Source: Gammaproteobacteria bacterium
Lineage (GTDB): Bacteria > Pseudomonadota > Gammaproteobacteria > Steroidobacterales > Steroidobacteraceae
Length of the DNA stretch: 54,619 nucleotides
Direction: 5' to 3'
NCBI GenBank assembly: GCA_028293805.1
Contig: JAQGOC010000334.1
Location: forward strand, 1 to 54,619
In this document: positions 8,733 to 18,296 of the stretch, in pieces
Numbering within the stretch: position 1 is the stretch's first letter
How the letters are laid out: each line of letters opens with the position of its first letter
Notes under the pieces: generated by a model
What the model saw: only the letters and a program-made list of their open reading frames with translations
Told to the model about the DNA's origin: nothing
The model's database searches: none
Position numbers and translations under genes: made by a program

Positions 8733-9494
8733 GTGCAGGTACAGATGAAAGACGATCGATCGACAGACTTTGGGTTCCAGAGTGTCGGCTGGGGCGACAA
8801 GGCCCGCCGCGTGCGCGGCGTTTTCGACTCCGTCGCCGGCAATTACGACTTGATGAACGATCTCATGTCGGCGGGTGCCCATCGGCTGTGGAAGCGTTTC
8901 ACCTTGTCGCTTACGAATCTTCGCCCCGGGCAACGCGCCCTGGACGTTGCCGGCGGCACGGGAGACCTTGCGGCGGGCCTCGCCGAGCAGGTGGGTGCGC
9001 GGGGGCTCGTCGTGCTCACGGATATCAACGCGGCGATGCTCGGGCGCGGGCGCGACCGTCTCACAGATGACGGACTCGTGGGCAATATCCGCTATGTGCA
9101 GGCGAACGCCGAGCGGTTGCCGTTCGCGGACGGCACTTTCGACTGCATCACGATCGGCTTCGGTCTGCGCAATGTGACTGACAAGTCCGCAGCGCTGTCC
9201 TCCATGCGGCGTGCGCTGAAGCCCGGCGGACAGCTACTGGTCCTGGAATTCTCGCAACCGGTGGTTCCCGGCCTGAAGCCTCTCTACGACGCCTACTCCT
9301 TCCGCGTGCTACCGCTTCTGGGCAAGCTGGTCGCGCGGGATGAAGCCAGCTATCGCTATCTCGCCGAATCGATCCGCATGCACCCGAACCAGGAAAAGCT
9401 GCTCGCCATGATGCAGGCAGCGGGACTCGAAGGTTGCCGGTACCACAATCTCTCCGGCGGCATCGTCGCCGTGCATCGGGGCTACAAGTACTGA
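8733..9494 (+). CDS. ubiE: Ubiquinone/menaquinone methyltransferase UbiE
   Basis: UbiE is a SAM-dependent C-methyltransferase of quinone biosynthesis, 253 aa from the GTG at 8733. An ATG at 8745 (MKDDRST) is an alternative; GAGG at 8724-8727 is better spaced for the GTG. Family signatures are present: [20 protein letters not shown] motif [13 protein letters not shown], the [11 protein letters not shown] and [13 protein letters not shown] block, and C-terminal [16 protein letters not shown]. It is followed not directly by ubiJ, as is usual, but by about 900 bp of decayed sequence. Confidence 0.95.
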   Translation: MQVQMKDDRSTDFGFQSVGWGDKARRVRGVFDSVAGNYDLMNDLMSAGAHRLWKRFTLSLTNLRPGQRALDVAGGTGDLAAGLAEQVGARGLVVLTDINAAMLGRGRDRLTDDGLVGNIRYVQANAERLPFADGTFDCITIGFGLRNVTDKSAALSSMRRALKPGGQLLVLEFSQPVVPGLKPLYDAYSFRVLPLLGKLVARDEASYRYLAESIRMHPNQEKLLAMMQAAGLEGCRYHNLSGGIVAVHRGYKY

Positions 9495-9876
9495 AGGCAA
9501 CGCGGCATTCGCGCCGTGTCGCTGCTCGACACCTTCGAGCAGCTGCGTCGTGTGCGCAGTCATTATGACACTCACAAACTCGAGGAGGTGAGTGCGCGCA
9601 CTACGCTAGGCCAACACGGAAGCTCCAGCAACATGCAGCTCGTGTGCGCGGTCGATTATGACCAACGCCGCTCCACCGGCAACCAGCCCACGTCCTCGTC
9701 GCGGATGGCGACACGGCGGCACGTTTGACAATGGCGCGGACTTTCGACGGAGTGAGGCGTGCCGACGCGATCGCTGGCAATCTGATCAACGCTCCCGAGC
9801 TGCGTGCCGTGGTATATACCGCCGTGAAAATGAGGCGACAGTAGCGAAGTCTCATGCGCGAGGACCATGCGAGCTC
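9495..9876. other. Non-coding or decayed stretch after ubiE
   Basis: No supported gene. An 8-bp stem GCTGCTCG (9521-9528) / CGAGCAGC (9536-9543) with a 7-nt loop lies 27 bp after ubiE and may end its transcript, though it has no T-run. Short ORFs here (for example a 37-aa one at 9731) show no similarity I recognise. The stretch leads into the broken recombinase fragment. Confidence 0.4.
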
Positions 9877-10330
9877 ATGAAATCGGGTAACAAGAGCAGC
9901 GATCACATCAGCGTCGATCCCACGGTGGGGGGCGCGGCCGACCCGTGGCGGGGGATTTCGGAAGACGTGATCCGGCGGTTCGTCGACGTTTTGTGCGCCG
10001 AGCGTGGCCTGCCGAAGGGACTTCTTTCCGCCTACCGCGCGGATCTCGATTCGCTCGACCGCTGGCTGCTCGAGACAAAGCAGCGCACGCTCGTCAGCGC
10101 AACGGACGAGGACGTGCGCGAGTACATCAACGTATCGCTCTCGTGCCTCAGAGCCTTTTATGGATTCCTCGTCAGCGCCGGGTGCCGGGACGACGACCCG
10201 ACCGAGCCCGGTCGCGCTCCGCGCAGCGATTCGGCCCTCCAGCGGGACCGAGAGCATTGAAAATCCACTCAAGTCCGCTGGCCCGGCCTTTGGCCGCGGT
10301 ATAGGATCGGCCCGCACCGGGGTCCCCACG
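9877..10330 (+). pseudogene. Tyrosine recombinase (XerD/XerC-like) N-terminal remnant
   Basis: The intact part (9877-10260, 127 aa) matches the SAM-like core-binding domain of Xer recombinases: a FVDVLCAERGL helix, LLSAYRADLDSLDRWL, then LRAFYGFLVSAG and DDDPTE. The segment that should join the third helix to LRAFYGFL is about 12-16 residues short. After DDPTE the similarity passes to another frame (SSGTESIENPLKSAGP, resembling the start of the catalytic domain) and then ends. No catalytic R-H-R-Y residues remain anywhere nearby. It lies between ubiE and ubiJ, so the housekeeping xer gene must be elsewhere. An alternative reading is a short stand-alone DNA-binding domain protein, but the deletion and frame change favour decay. 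Confidence 0.62.
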
Positions 10331-10391
10331 AAATTGCGCATCTTGTTTCTCGGTGCGCGCTCGACTGCCTTGCAAAAGGCAATTTCGTGGG
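10325..10391. repeat. 13-bp perfect inverted repeat before ubiJ
   Basis: CCCACGAAATTGC at 10325-10337 is repeated in inverted orientation as GCAATTTCGTGGG at 10379-10391, with 41 bp between the arms. It lies at the edge of the recombinase remnant and 22 bp before the ubiJ ATG. A 13-bp part (GTCCCCACGAAAT, 10322-10334) recurs in direct orientation at 12710-12722, after ubiB. It could be the ends of a lost mobile element, a regulatory stem, or a small dispersed repeat. Confidence 0.6.
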
Positions 10392-10413
10392 AGGGTACCG
10401 GAGCCGACCCCGC

Positions 10414-11010
10414 ATGCTGACTGCCACGATCGAGAATGTACTGAACCGCGGGCTGCCGCGCTCGCCGCGCGCGCAGCAGCTATGCGCGGATCTCGCGGGG
10501 CGGAGCGTGGCGGTGGAAGTGCGCGAAATCGCCCGCTTGCTGGTGCAATCTACCGGCATCTCCTTACGTATCACGCGAGGCGACGCGGGCGCTGATGCCG
10601 AAATCGTCGGCGGTCCGTTCGGCCTCCTGGCCCTTGGCGGCCCGTCGCCGGAAGCGGTCATCCAGCGAGGCGACGTGCAAATCCGCGGTGACGCCGAGCT
10701 CGCGCAGAAATTCCGCGAGCTGGTGCTCCTGCTGCGGCCGGACCTGGAGGAAGAGCTTTCGAATATCGTGAGCGACGTGCCGGCGCACCAGATCGGGCGC
10801 ATCGCGCGCATTGCGCTCGGCTGGACGCAGAAGGCGGCGACGACCACCGTGCAGAATCTTGCCGAGTATTTCGGCCACGAACGCCGCGATCTCGTACCAA
10901 GAAACGAGGGGGAGCAACTCCTTCGAGGTGTCGATACGTTGCGTGAGGACGTGGATCGACTAGAGGCGCGGATCGCTCTTATCGAGCAGCGGCGCGGCGG
11001 CGCACGGTGA
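10414..11010 (+). CDS. ubiJ: Ubiquinone biosynthesis accessory factor UbiJ (SCP2 domain)
   Basis: The 198-aa protein has an SCP2-type lipid-binding domain (about 20-110), a helical region, and a C-terminal coiled coil (LLRGVDTLREDVDRLEARIA) typical of UbiJ. ATG at 10414 (MLTATIENVLNRGL) is used; the frame is open a little further upstream without a domain. UbiJ is a non-enzymatic, lipid-binding member of the soluble Ubi complex that aids the later steps of ubiquinone synthesis. Its place directly before ubiB (16 bp) supports the call. Confidence 0.88.
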   Translation: MLTATIENVLNRGLPRSPRAQQLCADLAGRSVAVEVREIARLLVQSTGISLRITRGDAGADAEIVGGPFGLLALGGPSPEAVIQRGDVQIRGDAELAQKFRELVLLLRPDLEEELSNIVSDVPAHQIGRIARIALGWTQKAATTTVQNLAEYFGHERRDLVPRNEGEQLLRGVDTLREDVDRLEARIALIEQRRGGAR

Positions 11011-11026
11011 AGCCGGTGCAGCGTCC

Positions 11027-12667
11027 GTGAAGCTGCGCGTCCTCGCGCGGCTCCTACAGATCCAGCGTGTACTCCTCAAACACGGCCTGGACGATTTCGT
11101 CCGCGCCACTCATCTTTACAGGCCGCTGCGCTTCCTGTTCGTTCTGTCGCCGAGCGTCTGGTTCGAGCGTCTGCGCCATGCAAGCCGAGGCCAACGGCTG
11201 CGGCTCGCACTGGAAGAGCTCGGGCCCATCTTCGTGAAGTTCGGCCAGGCCGTCTCCACTCGCCGCGACTTGTTACCCGCGGATATCGCGGATGAGCTTG
11301 CAAAGCTGCAGGATCGCGTGCCGCCATTTCCCGGGTCCGTGGCCCGGGAAACCATCGAGCGGGCCTATGGCCGCCCGGTGAGCGAGGCGTTCGAGGCATT
11401 CGATGAGACGCCGCTGGCGGCAGCATCGATAGCACAGGTGCATGTAGCGCGCCTGCTGGATGGCAAGGAAGTCGTAGTGAAGGTGCTACGGCCGGGGATG
11501 CGCGCGACGATAGAGCGCGATCTCGAGGTGCTCTATGCGCTGGCGGGCCTCGCGCAGGCGTACTGGAGCGAAAGCCGGCGCTTGCGGCCGCTCGAGATCG
11601 TGGCGGAATACGAAAAAACGATTCTCGACGAGCTCGATCTCATGCGCGAGGCCGCCAACGCGTCGCAGCTGAAGCGTAACTTTCTCGGCTCCGATCTCCT
11701 TTACGTGCCGGATATCTACTGGGACTACTGCCGGCTGGAAGTCATGGTCATGGAGCGCATCCACGGCGTCCCGGTCAACGACATGGAGCGCCTGCTGCGA
11801 GCGGGCACCGACATCGCGAAGCTGGCCGAGAACGGCGTGCGCATCTTCTTCACGCAGGTGTTCCGACATAACTTCTTTCATGCCGACATGCATCCTGGCA
11901 ACATCTTCGTGCTCCCCGAGGATCCGCGCAATCCGCGTTACGCAGCGGTGGATTTCGGCATCATGGGTACGCTCGACCCGCGCGACCAGCACTACCTCGC
12001 GGAAAACTTCCTTGCGGTGTTCGATCGCGACTACCGCCGGGTGGCCCTGCTCCACGTGGAGTCCGGCTGGGTGCCGCCGGACACGCGGGTGGACGAAATG
12101 GAGTCGGCCATCCGCACGGTCTGCGAGCCGGTCTTCAACCGGCCTTTGAAGGACATCTCCTTCGGCAACATCCTCATCCGCCTGTTCGAGATCTCGCGCC
12201 GCTTCAACATGGAGATACAGCCGCAGCTCATCCTCCTGCAGAAGACGTTGCTGAACGTGGAAGGGTTGGGGCGGGACCTGTATCCGGAGCTCGACATCTG
12301 GAAAACCGCGAGCCCCATACTGCGCGAATGGATGCATGAGCGGATGAGCGTCCGGCAAGTTCTGAAAGACCTGCGGCGCCAGATGCCGGAGCTCATCGAA
12401 GCGGCACGAACGATGCCTGCATTGATGAAGGGTGCCGTCCAGCGCGCACGAGGCGGAGTTCTGCGCATGCAGGTGGAATCGCTGGCGGTCGAGGACCTGA
12501 AAAACGAAATCCGCACAGCGGGCCGGCGCCGCGATGCCGTCACCGTGGGCGCTGCGATTTTGCTTGGCGGCCTCGTGTGGCTCGCCGTCGGCGGGACCGC
12601 AGAATGGCCGGGCTGGGCACTGTCCCTGCTGGGGACTGCGTGGCTCACGATCGCATGGCGGCGCTAA
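11027..12667 (+). CDS. ubiB: Ubiquinone biosynthesis kinase-like protein UbiB
   Basis: The 546-aa member of the ABC1/ADCK/UbiB family starts with GTG. Diagnostic motifs are FVKFGQAVSTRRDLLP (the KxGQ loop, near residue 64), AAASIAQVHVA replacing the kinase glycine loop (near 131), the nucleotide-binding Lys in VVVKVLRPG, the catalytic region FFHADMHPGNIF (near 285) and AVDFGIMG. Two hydrophobic C-terminal helices (about 500-545) anchor it in the inner membrane. It is thought to use ATP hydrolysis to extract or present lipid precursors to the Ubi complex. It is co-transcribed with ubiJ. Confidence 0.95.
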   Translation: MKLRVLARLLQIQRVLLKHGLDDFVRATHLYRPLRFLFVLSPSVWFERLRHASRGQRLRLALEELGPIFVKFGQAVSTRRDLLPADIADELAKLQDRVPPFPGSVARETIERAYGRPVSEAFEAFDETPLAAASIAQVHVARLLDGKEVVVKVLRPGMRATIERDLEVLYALAGLAQAYWSESRRLRPLEIVAEYEKTILDELDLMREAANASQLKRNFLGSDLLYVPDIYWDYCRLEVMVMERIHGVPVNDMERLLRAGTDIAKLAENGVRIFFTQVFRHNFFHADMHPGNIFVLPEDPRNPRYAAVDFGIMGTLDPRDQHYLAENFLAVFDRDYRRVALLHVESGWVPPDTRVDEMESAIRTVCEPVFNRPLKDISFGNILIRLFEISRRFNMEIQPQLILLQKTLLNVEGLGRDLYPELDIWKTASPILREWMHERMSVRQVLKDLRRQMPELIEAARTMPALMKGAVQRARGGVLRMQVESLAVEDLKNEIRTAGRRRDAVTVGAAILLGGLVWLAVGGTAEWPGWALSLLGTAWLTIAWRR

Positions 12668-12709
12668 GCACGGTATTTGCGAACTGACGCCCACCGTGCG
12701 GTGAGACGA

Positions 12710-12737
12710 GTCCCCACGAAATGGCGGTTTACGCCAT
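12710..12737. repeat. Copy of the GTCCCCACGAAAT repeat with adjacent hairpin
   Basis: GTCCCCACGAAAT at 12710-12722 matches 10322-10334 exactly. It overlaps a small stem ATGGCG (12721-12726) / CGCCAT (12732-12737). The element lies in the 153-bp gap between ubiB and the MATE gene. Confidence 0.4.
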
Positions 12738-12820
12738 AATCGCGCGATCCCCCCGGCGCAGGCTTCAGTTCGCGGGACCGGCGGCCGTCTTACCGGCCCG
12801 TGTCTCCCGTCATCCATGAC

Positions 12821-14227
12821 ATGAACGCTCCCCGCTCACTCACCGAAGGCTCGATCAGCCGTGGGCTGCTCCGGTTCTCGCTGCCGATCCTGTACGCGAA
12901 CGTGCTGCAGTCCCTGAACGGCTCGGTGAACTCCATCTGGGTCGGCCGCTATCTCGGCGAGGCGGCCCTCACGGCGACGTCGAACGCCAACACCGTGATG
13001 TTCCTGCTGATCGGCGCGGCCTTCGGCATCGCCTTGGCTGCGACGATTCTCATCGGACAGTGCATCGGTGCGAATGACCTCAAGGAGGCGAAACGCGTAG
13101 TAGGCACGAGCGCGACCTTCTTCGCCGCCATTTCGGTGTTCATGGCGATCGCGGGCCTGACGCTGTGCGAGCCGCTGCTGATTGCGATGAAGACCCCCGC
13201 GGATTCGCTGCCCCTGGCGGTGGCGTACATGCGTGTGATCTTCCTCGCGCTGCCGTGCCTCTACATGTACGCCTTCGTGATGTCGGTGCTGCGTGGTGCC
13301 GGCGACTCCAAGACCCCGTTTTATTTCATGCTGCTGTCGGTGGCGATCGATATCGCGTTGAATCCGGTGTTCATCTTCGGCTGGGGTCCGATTCCGAAGC
13401 TCGGAATCGCCGGCTCGGCCCTCGCGACATTCGTGGCGCAAGCCATCAGTCTCACGGCACTCGTCAATCATCTCTATCGGCGCCGCCACCTGCTCGTGCT
13501 GCACAAGGACGAGATCAAGCATCTGCGCATCGACTGGGCGATCGTCGGCACACTCGTGAAAAAGGGCCTTCCCATGAGCGCCCAGATGCTCGTGATCTCT
13601 TTGAGCGCCGTGCTGATGATTGCGCTCGTCAACCGCTTCGGCGTCGACACGACGGCGGCATTCGGTGCGGCGCTGCAGCTGTGGAACTACATTCAAATGC
13701 CCGCGTTCGCCGTCGGCATGGGCGTGTCGGCGATGGCCGCCCAGAACGTTGGCGCGCGCAAGTGGGACAGGGTCAAGTCGATCGCGCGCGTCGGGGTCGT
13801 CTACAGTCTCCTGCTGACCGGCTCGATGGTGCTGGTGATCGAGATTCTCGACACGCACGCCTTCCGGCTGTTTCTGCCGGAAGGTTCCGAAGCGTTGCAC
13901 ATCGCCACGCACCTGAATCGGGTCGTGACCTGGTCGTACACGTTTTTCGGTGTTTCCATGGTTCTGTTCGGTGTGGTGCGCGCGACAGGCGCGGTCATGG
14001 CGCCGCTGTTCGTTCTTACGATCTCGCTCCTCGTCGTGCGCTTTCCGCTTGCGGAAGCGCTCCTCGACAAGTACCAGGTCGATGCCATCTGGTGGAGCTT
14101 TCCCATCTCCTCGGCTTTGTCCGCGGTGCTCGCGATGCTGTACTACAAGTACGGCGGCTGGCGAGCTGCGCGAATGGTCGGCGGGCCGGCGCAGCCGGTC
14201 GCGGCACCTTCCCCGGAAGGCTCATAA
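12821..14227 (+). CDS. MATE family multidrug/cation efflux transporter
   Basis: The inner-membrane antiporter has about 468 aa in 12 hydrophobic segments arranged as two similar halves (SLPILYANVLQSLNGSVNSI in the first, GLPMSAQMLVISLSAVLMIA in the second), as in NorM/DinF proteins. ATG 12821 (MNAPRSLTEGS) is preferred; a GTG at 12800 would add seven residues. MATE proteins export organic cations or metabolites using Na+ or H+ gradients; the substrate cannot be read from sequence. It converges with the thioesterase-like gene. Confidence 0.9.
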   Translation: MNAPRSLTEGSISRGLLRFSLPILYANVLQSLNGSVNSIWVGRYLGEAALTATSNANTVMFLLIGAAFGIALAATILIGQCIGANDLKEAKRVVGTSATFFAAISVFMAIAGLTLCEPLLIAMKTPADSLPLAVAYMRVIFLALPCLYMYAFVMSVLRGAGDSKTPFYFMLLSVAIDIALNPVFIFGWGPIPKLGIAGSALATFVAQAISLTALVNHLYRRRHLLVLHKDEIKHLRIDWAIVGTLVKKGLPMSAQMLVISLSAVLMIALVNRFGVDTTAAFGAALQLWNYIQMPAFAVGMGVSAMAAQNVGARKWDRVKSIARVGVVYSLLLTGSMVLVIEILDTHAFRLFLPEGSEALHIATHLNRVVTWSYTFFGVSMVLFGVVRATGAVMAPLFVLTISLLVVRFPLAEALLDKYQVDAIWWSFPISSALSAVLAMLYYKYGGWRAARMVGGPAQPVAAPSPEGS

Positions 14228-14297
14228 CCGGCGTTTCCGGCTGATCCACCCGCCCTGCCCACGCGAGTCTGACGCGCGAGAGCGGCGTGCAGAGGGC

Positions 14298-14996
14298 TCA
14301 GCTGCGAGGCTCGATCCAGATGGCGCGCGCTCGTCCGCACGGCTCGCCGTCCTCATCAAAGATCGCCGTGCCCGCCTCGTGCTTGCGGCCGTCGGCGCCC
14401 ATCCGCCAGCCGATGATGGTGCACGATTCATCGACATGCACGACACGATCGAGATGCACCGTGATTTCGGCCAGCAACATCATCCGGTCGTCGGACGTCA
14501 CGGCATAGTAGCCGGGGCAATCCAGCGCGGCTGACATGAACTCCGGACGAACTTTGCCGTCACCTCGATCCAGCGATGCGTCGGGGACCCATGGGGCCGC
14601 GACGATCTGGCGGTCCGCGATCGCTCCCGCAAAGATACGCATGCCATCGCCCCGCGCGCGTTGCGTGCCGCAGACGAAGCATGTTGGAAATCGGTGAGCA
14701 GTGAATCCGGCGTAGCGACGCGACGCTTCGATTGCCTCGAAATAACTTGGCGGCGACGGCAGCTCGAGCTGCAGCGCGGTCGCTCGCGCCTCGCCAATCA
14801 CCTCCTCGCCATTGCGCACCTCGAGCACTCCGTCCGCGCGCTCGCTGACGGTAAGCTCCATTTCGAGCGGCGGAGGCTTGAGCAGACGCACTGCGAGCGT
14901 CTCGGACGCGAGCGTGGCAACAATACCGGCGAAATAGCCTCCGTTGGAAGAGGCCGCCGGCCCGCAAAAGCGTCGGGCAATGGTCAATGCTTTCAT
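14298..14996 (-). CDS. Hotdog-fold thioesterase-like protein
   Basis: The 232-aa protein resembles an acyl-CoA thioesterase-like family with a double-hotdog layout: N-terminal FCGPAASSNGGYFAGIVA, a central PTCFVCGTQRARGDGMRIF cysteine motif, AALDCPGYYAV, and a C-terminal ILVD-like strand region (HLDRVVHVDESCTIIGW). The substrate is unknown. It starts 17 bp after the MFS gene on the same strand, so it could be the last gene of the extended trp transcript. Confidence 0.6.
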   Translation of the reverse strand: MKALTIARRFCGPAASSNGGYFAGIVATLASETLAVRLLKPPPLEMELTVSERADGVLEVRNGEEVIGEARATALQLELPSPPSYFEAIEASRRYAGFTAHRFPTCFVCGTQRARGDGMRIFAGAIADRQIVAAPWVPDASLDRGDGKVRPEFMSAALDCPGYYAVTSDDRMMLLAEITVHLDRVVHVDESCTIIGWRMGADGRKHEAGTAIFDEDGEPCGRARAIWIEPRS

Positions 14997-15013
14997 AGTG
15001 TCCCGTTAACCGT

Positions 15014-16249
15014 TCAGGAGGGCCGGGGCGCCAACGATACCCGATGCTGAGCGGAGCGCCACAGTCCGCAGGATAATAGCGCGGCGCACAGCGATCCTTC
15101 CGCCAACGTCAGCAGCGAGCTGCTCAACAGAGGCACGAGAATGCCAAACACCACCGCTGAGATGATGATCGCGACGCAGGACTGCACCGATGCTGCCGAA
15201 CCGCGCGCGTGCGGGAAGAGGTCGAGCATGCGCAGCGCCAGAACCGGCGATACCAACTGCACGCCCAGCGCTATGACGGCGAGTAAAGACTGCTGCACCA
15301 GAAGCGGAGGCGTTGCAATGAGCGAGTGCAGCGCGACCGTGAGTCCTGCGCCGCTCAGCGAAAACGCGAATCCCAACTTGCATTGCCTGTCTGCCGCGAC
15401 CTGCCCGGCCATCCGGCCCGAGATCCAGGCACCGAGGACGAAGCCGCCGATGATGGGGATGAACAACCGTGCAAACTGTGTTTCACGCAGGTGCCAATGG
15501 TCGAGCACCACGGTGGGCGCGGCACCGATGAAGCACATCATCGCGGCGAAGTTCGCACCCATCGCGGTCGCCAGCAGCAGGAACTCCCGATGGCCGGCAA
15601 TACGCCAGGCGGTGCGCGCAAGCTCGGGTACATGCAGGCGCGGACGCCGCTCGGGAGGGTGCGTCTCGGGCAACTTGAAATAACTTGCGACGCCGAGCGT
15701 GGCGCCAAACAGGGCCATGAAACCGAACACGGCACGCCAGCCCCAGAAGACATGAATCCAGCCGCCGATGACCGGCGCCACGGCCGGCGCAAAGGCGAAG
15801 ATCATGGTCACGAGGCTGAGGAGCTTCTGCGCCTGCGGCCCGTCGTACAGATCGCGAATGACCGCCCGTCCCACGATCATGCCCACGCCCGCACTGGTTC
15901 CCTGCAGCGCCCGAAACGCCAACAGCATGCCGAAAGTCGGCGCGAACGTGCAGCCGAGCGAGGCGCCCGTATATACGACCAGTCCGGCGAGAATCACTCG
16001 CCTGCGGCCAATCGCATCCGACAGCGGCCCCTGGACGAGCGACATGAGGGACAGCGGCAGCATGTACACCGTGAGGGTCTGCTGAAGCGCCCATTTGCTC
16101 AAGCCGAATTGCGTGGCAATGGCGTGAAAGGATGGAAAGAACGTGTCGATCGAGAAAGGGCTCGCCATGGACAAGGCGGCCAACAGCACCGCGAGCGCCC
16201 AGGGGTGGCCCTTTCCCCGTACGACCTTGAGCCGCTGTCCGTCCGTCAT
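15014..16249 (-). CDS. Bcr/CflA-type MFS efflux transporter
   Basis: The 411-aa drug:H+ antiporter family protein has 12 hydrophobic segments. Signatures are SMASPFSIDTFFPSFHAIA in the first helix, the loop 2-3 motif GPLSDAIGRRRVILAG, and the motif C-like ALQGTSAGVGMIVGRAVIRD. ATG 16249 ([10 protein letters not shown]) is chosen rather than the more upstream in-frame start because it overlaps the trpA stop as ATGA (16246-16249) and begins just before helix 1. Translational coupling to trpA suggests export of a tryptophan-pathway compound; Bcr-type proteins are known to export amino acids such as cysteine. The substrate here is inference. Confidence 0.85.
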   Translation of the reverse strand: MTDGQRLKVVRGKGHPWALAVLLAALSMASPFSIDTFFPSFHAIATQFGLSKWALQQTLTVYMLPLSLMSLVQGPLSDAIGRRRVILAGLVVYTGASLGCTFAPTFGMLLAFRALQGTSAGVGMIVGRAVIRDLYDGPQAQKLLSLVTMIFAFAPAVAPVIGGWIHVFWGWRAVFGFMALFGATLGVASYFKLPETHPPERRPRLHVPELARTAWRIAGHREFLLLATAMGANFAAMMCFIGAAPTVVLDHWHLRETQFARLFIPIIGGFVLGAWISGRMAGQVAADRQCKLGFAFSLSGAGLTVALHSLIATPPLLVQQSLLAVIALGVQLVSPVLALRMLDLFPHARGSAASVQSCVAIIISAVVFGILVPLLSSSLLTLAEGSLCAALLSCGLWRSAQHRVSLAPRPS

Positions 16250-17052
16250 TTCACAGGATTCACCGGGTTCTCCCCGGCAGCGCCGGGTGTGCGCAGCATC
16301 TGCAGCCACTCGGTCGCGTTTGCGCCGCGCTCGAGGACTTCCACCAATGCCGAGCCCACCACCACGCCGTCAACATGGCCTCTGAGCAGCTCGACCTGCT
16401 CCCGGCTGCGGATGCCGAAGCCGGCGCACACGGGCACGGAAGCTAACGCACGAACGCGATCGAGGTACCCGATCACCTCCGCGGGTACCGCGACATTTTT
16501 CCCCGTGGTGCCCGTCATGGTGACGGCGTACACGAATCCCTGACTGCCGGCGCAAAGTTGTTTCATGCGCTCGGGCTTCGTGACGGGGGTGACCATCTGC
16601 ACCAGTGCAATCTCGCGCGCATTGAGCGCCTCTTGCAGTTCGGCGCTTTCGTCGAGCGGCAGGTCAGGCACGATGAAGCCCGACACTCCCGCGCGCGCGG
16701 CGGCGTCCGCGAGGCGCCCTATCCCGAATGCCAGCAGCGGGTTCAGGTAGCTCATCAGCAGCACTGGCGTTTTGACACGCGGCATGGCTTCGAGCTCGGA
16801 AAGAATCCAGCGCAAACTCACGCCCTGCGCGAGAGCCGCATGACTCGAGCGCTGGATCGTCACCCCGTCCGCCATCGGATCGGTAAACGGTACCCCGATC
16901 TCCACCACGTCGGCGCCCGCCGCCACGGCCTGCAGATGCTCCCGGAATTTCTCGCGGCTCGGATATCCCGCCGTCATAAAAGCCACCAGGGCCGGCTCCC
17001 CTTGGGCGGCCGCGGCGCGAACCGCGGCGCTGATGCTGTCGCGTCCGCTCAT
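16246..17052 (-). CDS. trpA: Tryptophan synthase alpha chain
   Basis: TrpA cleaves indole-3-glycerol phosphate to indole and passes indole to TrpB. The 268-aa TIM barrel matches the usual length. The catalytic Glu lies in [15 protein letters not shown] (near residue 48) together with the catalytic Asp of FTDP. The phosphate loops are GFIVPDLP and [10 protein letters not shown]. It overlaps trpB upstream (ATGA, 17049-17052) and the MFS gene downstream (ATGA, 16246-16249). Confidence 0.96.
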   Translation of the reverse strand: MSGRDSISAAVRAAAAQGEPALVAFMTAGYPSREKFREHLQAVAAGADVVEIGVPFTDPMADGVTIQRSSHAALAQGVSLRWILSELEAMPRVKTPVLLMSYLNPLLAFGIGRLADAAARAGVSGFIVPDLPLDESAELQEALNAREIALVQMVTPVTKPERMKQLCAGSQGFVYAVTMTGTTGKNVAVPAEVIGYLDRVRALASVPVCAGFGIRSREQVELLRGHVDGVVVGSALVEVLERGANATEWLQMLRTPGAAGENPVNPVK

Positions 17053-18296
17053 TGGCCCTCCGCTCCCAGCAAAGTGGTCTGCAGAGTCGGCATATCCTTG
17101 TCGCCGCGACCCGAGAGACAGACGAGGATGGTCCGCCCCCTGTTGGTGGCGGCCCAGCGGCTGGCGCCAAAAATCGCGTGCGCGCTCTCGATCGCGGGCA
17201 GGATGCCTTCGAATTCGCTGCAGGCTTTCAGAGCATCCAGCGCCTGCGCGTCGGTCACGGCCTGGTAGCCGACGCGGCCCGCCGCGAGCAGCAGAGAATG
17301 TTCGGGACCGACGCCGGGATAATCGAGTCCGGCCGAGACGGAGTGCGTCTCCTGAACCTGGCCGTCCTCATCCTGCAACAACATGGAAAAGCTGCCGTGC
17401 AGGACGCCGGGCCGGCCGAAAGACAGCGTAGCGGAATTGTCTCCCAGACCCGCCCCGCGGCCGCCGGCTTCGATGCCGATGATTTCGACGGAAGCGTCGG
17501 GCACGAATGCGTGGAAGGCGCCGATGGAATTCGAACCGCCCCCCACACATGCGATGACCGCGTCCGGAAGCGCCCCGGTGGCCTCGATCATCTGCGCGCG
17601 CGCCTCGCGGCCGATGATGGCCTGGAGCTCACGAACGAGGTATGGGTAAGGATGCGGACCGACAGCCGAGCCGATGAGATAGTAAGTATCCAGGGGATCG
17701 GAGACCCAGGCGCGCAGCGATTCGTCGATGGCCGCGCGCAGTGTACGATCGCCGGTGGTGACAGGAACAACCTCGGCACCAAGCAGGCGCATGCGTCCGA
17801 CATTGGGTGCCTGTCGCTCCATGTCGACCGCGCCCATGTAAACAGTGCACGGAAGACCCAGGCGCGCGCAAGCGGCCGCGCTTGCCACACCGTGTTGACC
17901 CGCTCCGGTTTCCGCCACAATGCGTTTTGCGCCAATCTTCTTGGCGAGCAGCGCTTGTCCGATGGCGTTGTTGATCTTGTGTGCGCCGGTGTGAGCGAGA
18001 TCCTCGCGCTTCAGATAGATCTTTGCGCCCCAGCGCTGCGACAACCTCGCAGCGAACGTCAGCGCCGTCGGCCGCCCCACCCAGGTCTTGAGCTCGCCCG
18101 TGAACGCCGCTTGGAACTCATCGGCATGCAAGTGCTCACGCACTCCCTGCTCGAGCCGTTCGAGCGCGGGAATAAGCGTCTCGGGCACATAACGCCCGCC
18201 GAACGGACCGAAACGGCCGTGCGAATCGGGGAATTTTCCGGCGATGGAATCGGCCAGCAGACGTGGGCCGTCCAGACCGGTAGCGAATGCTGTCAT
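17049..18296 (-). CDS. trpB: Tryptophan synthase beta chain
   Basis: TrpB is the PLP enzyme that joins indole and serine to form tryptophan. At 415 aa it is slightly longer than average because of an N-terminal extension ([17 protein letters not shown]). The PLP Lys is in [16 protein letters not shown]. The GAGQHGVA loop, the PLP-phosphate motif [11 protein letters not shown] and the C-terminal [12 protein letters not shown] are all present. Both ends overlap neighbouring trp genes by ATGA, giving tight coupling with trpF and trpA. Confidence 0.97.
   Translation of the reverse strand: MTAFATGLDGPRLLADSIAGKFPDSHGRFGPFGGRYVPETLIPALERLEQGVREHLHADEFQAAFTGELKTWVGRPTALTFAARLSQRWGAKIYLKREDLAHTGAHKINNAIGQALLAKKIGAKRIVAETGAGQHGVASAAACARLGLPCTVYMGAVDMERQAPNVGRMRLLGAEVVPVTTGDRTLRAAIDESLRAWVSDPLDTYYLIGSAVGPHPYPYLVRELQAIIGREARAQMIEATGALPDAVIACVGGGSNSIGAFHAFVPDASVEIIGIEAGGRGAGLGDNSATLSFGRPGVLHGSFSMLLQDEDGQVQETHSVSAGLDYPGVGPEHSLLLAAGRVGYQAVTDAQALDALKACSEFEGILPAIESAHAIFGASRWAATNRGRTILVCLSGRGDKDMPTLQTTLLGAEGQ

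Noticed and set aside
9601..10341. 246-aa minus-strand ORF between ubiE and ubiJ
   Set aside because: It has no motif or ribosome site, while the plus strand shows Xer-like sequence.
11486..12817. 443-aa minus-strand ORF opposite ubiB
   Set aside because: It is antisense to ubiB and composed of His/Arg/Asp-rich shadow sequence.
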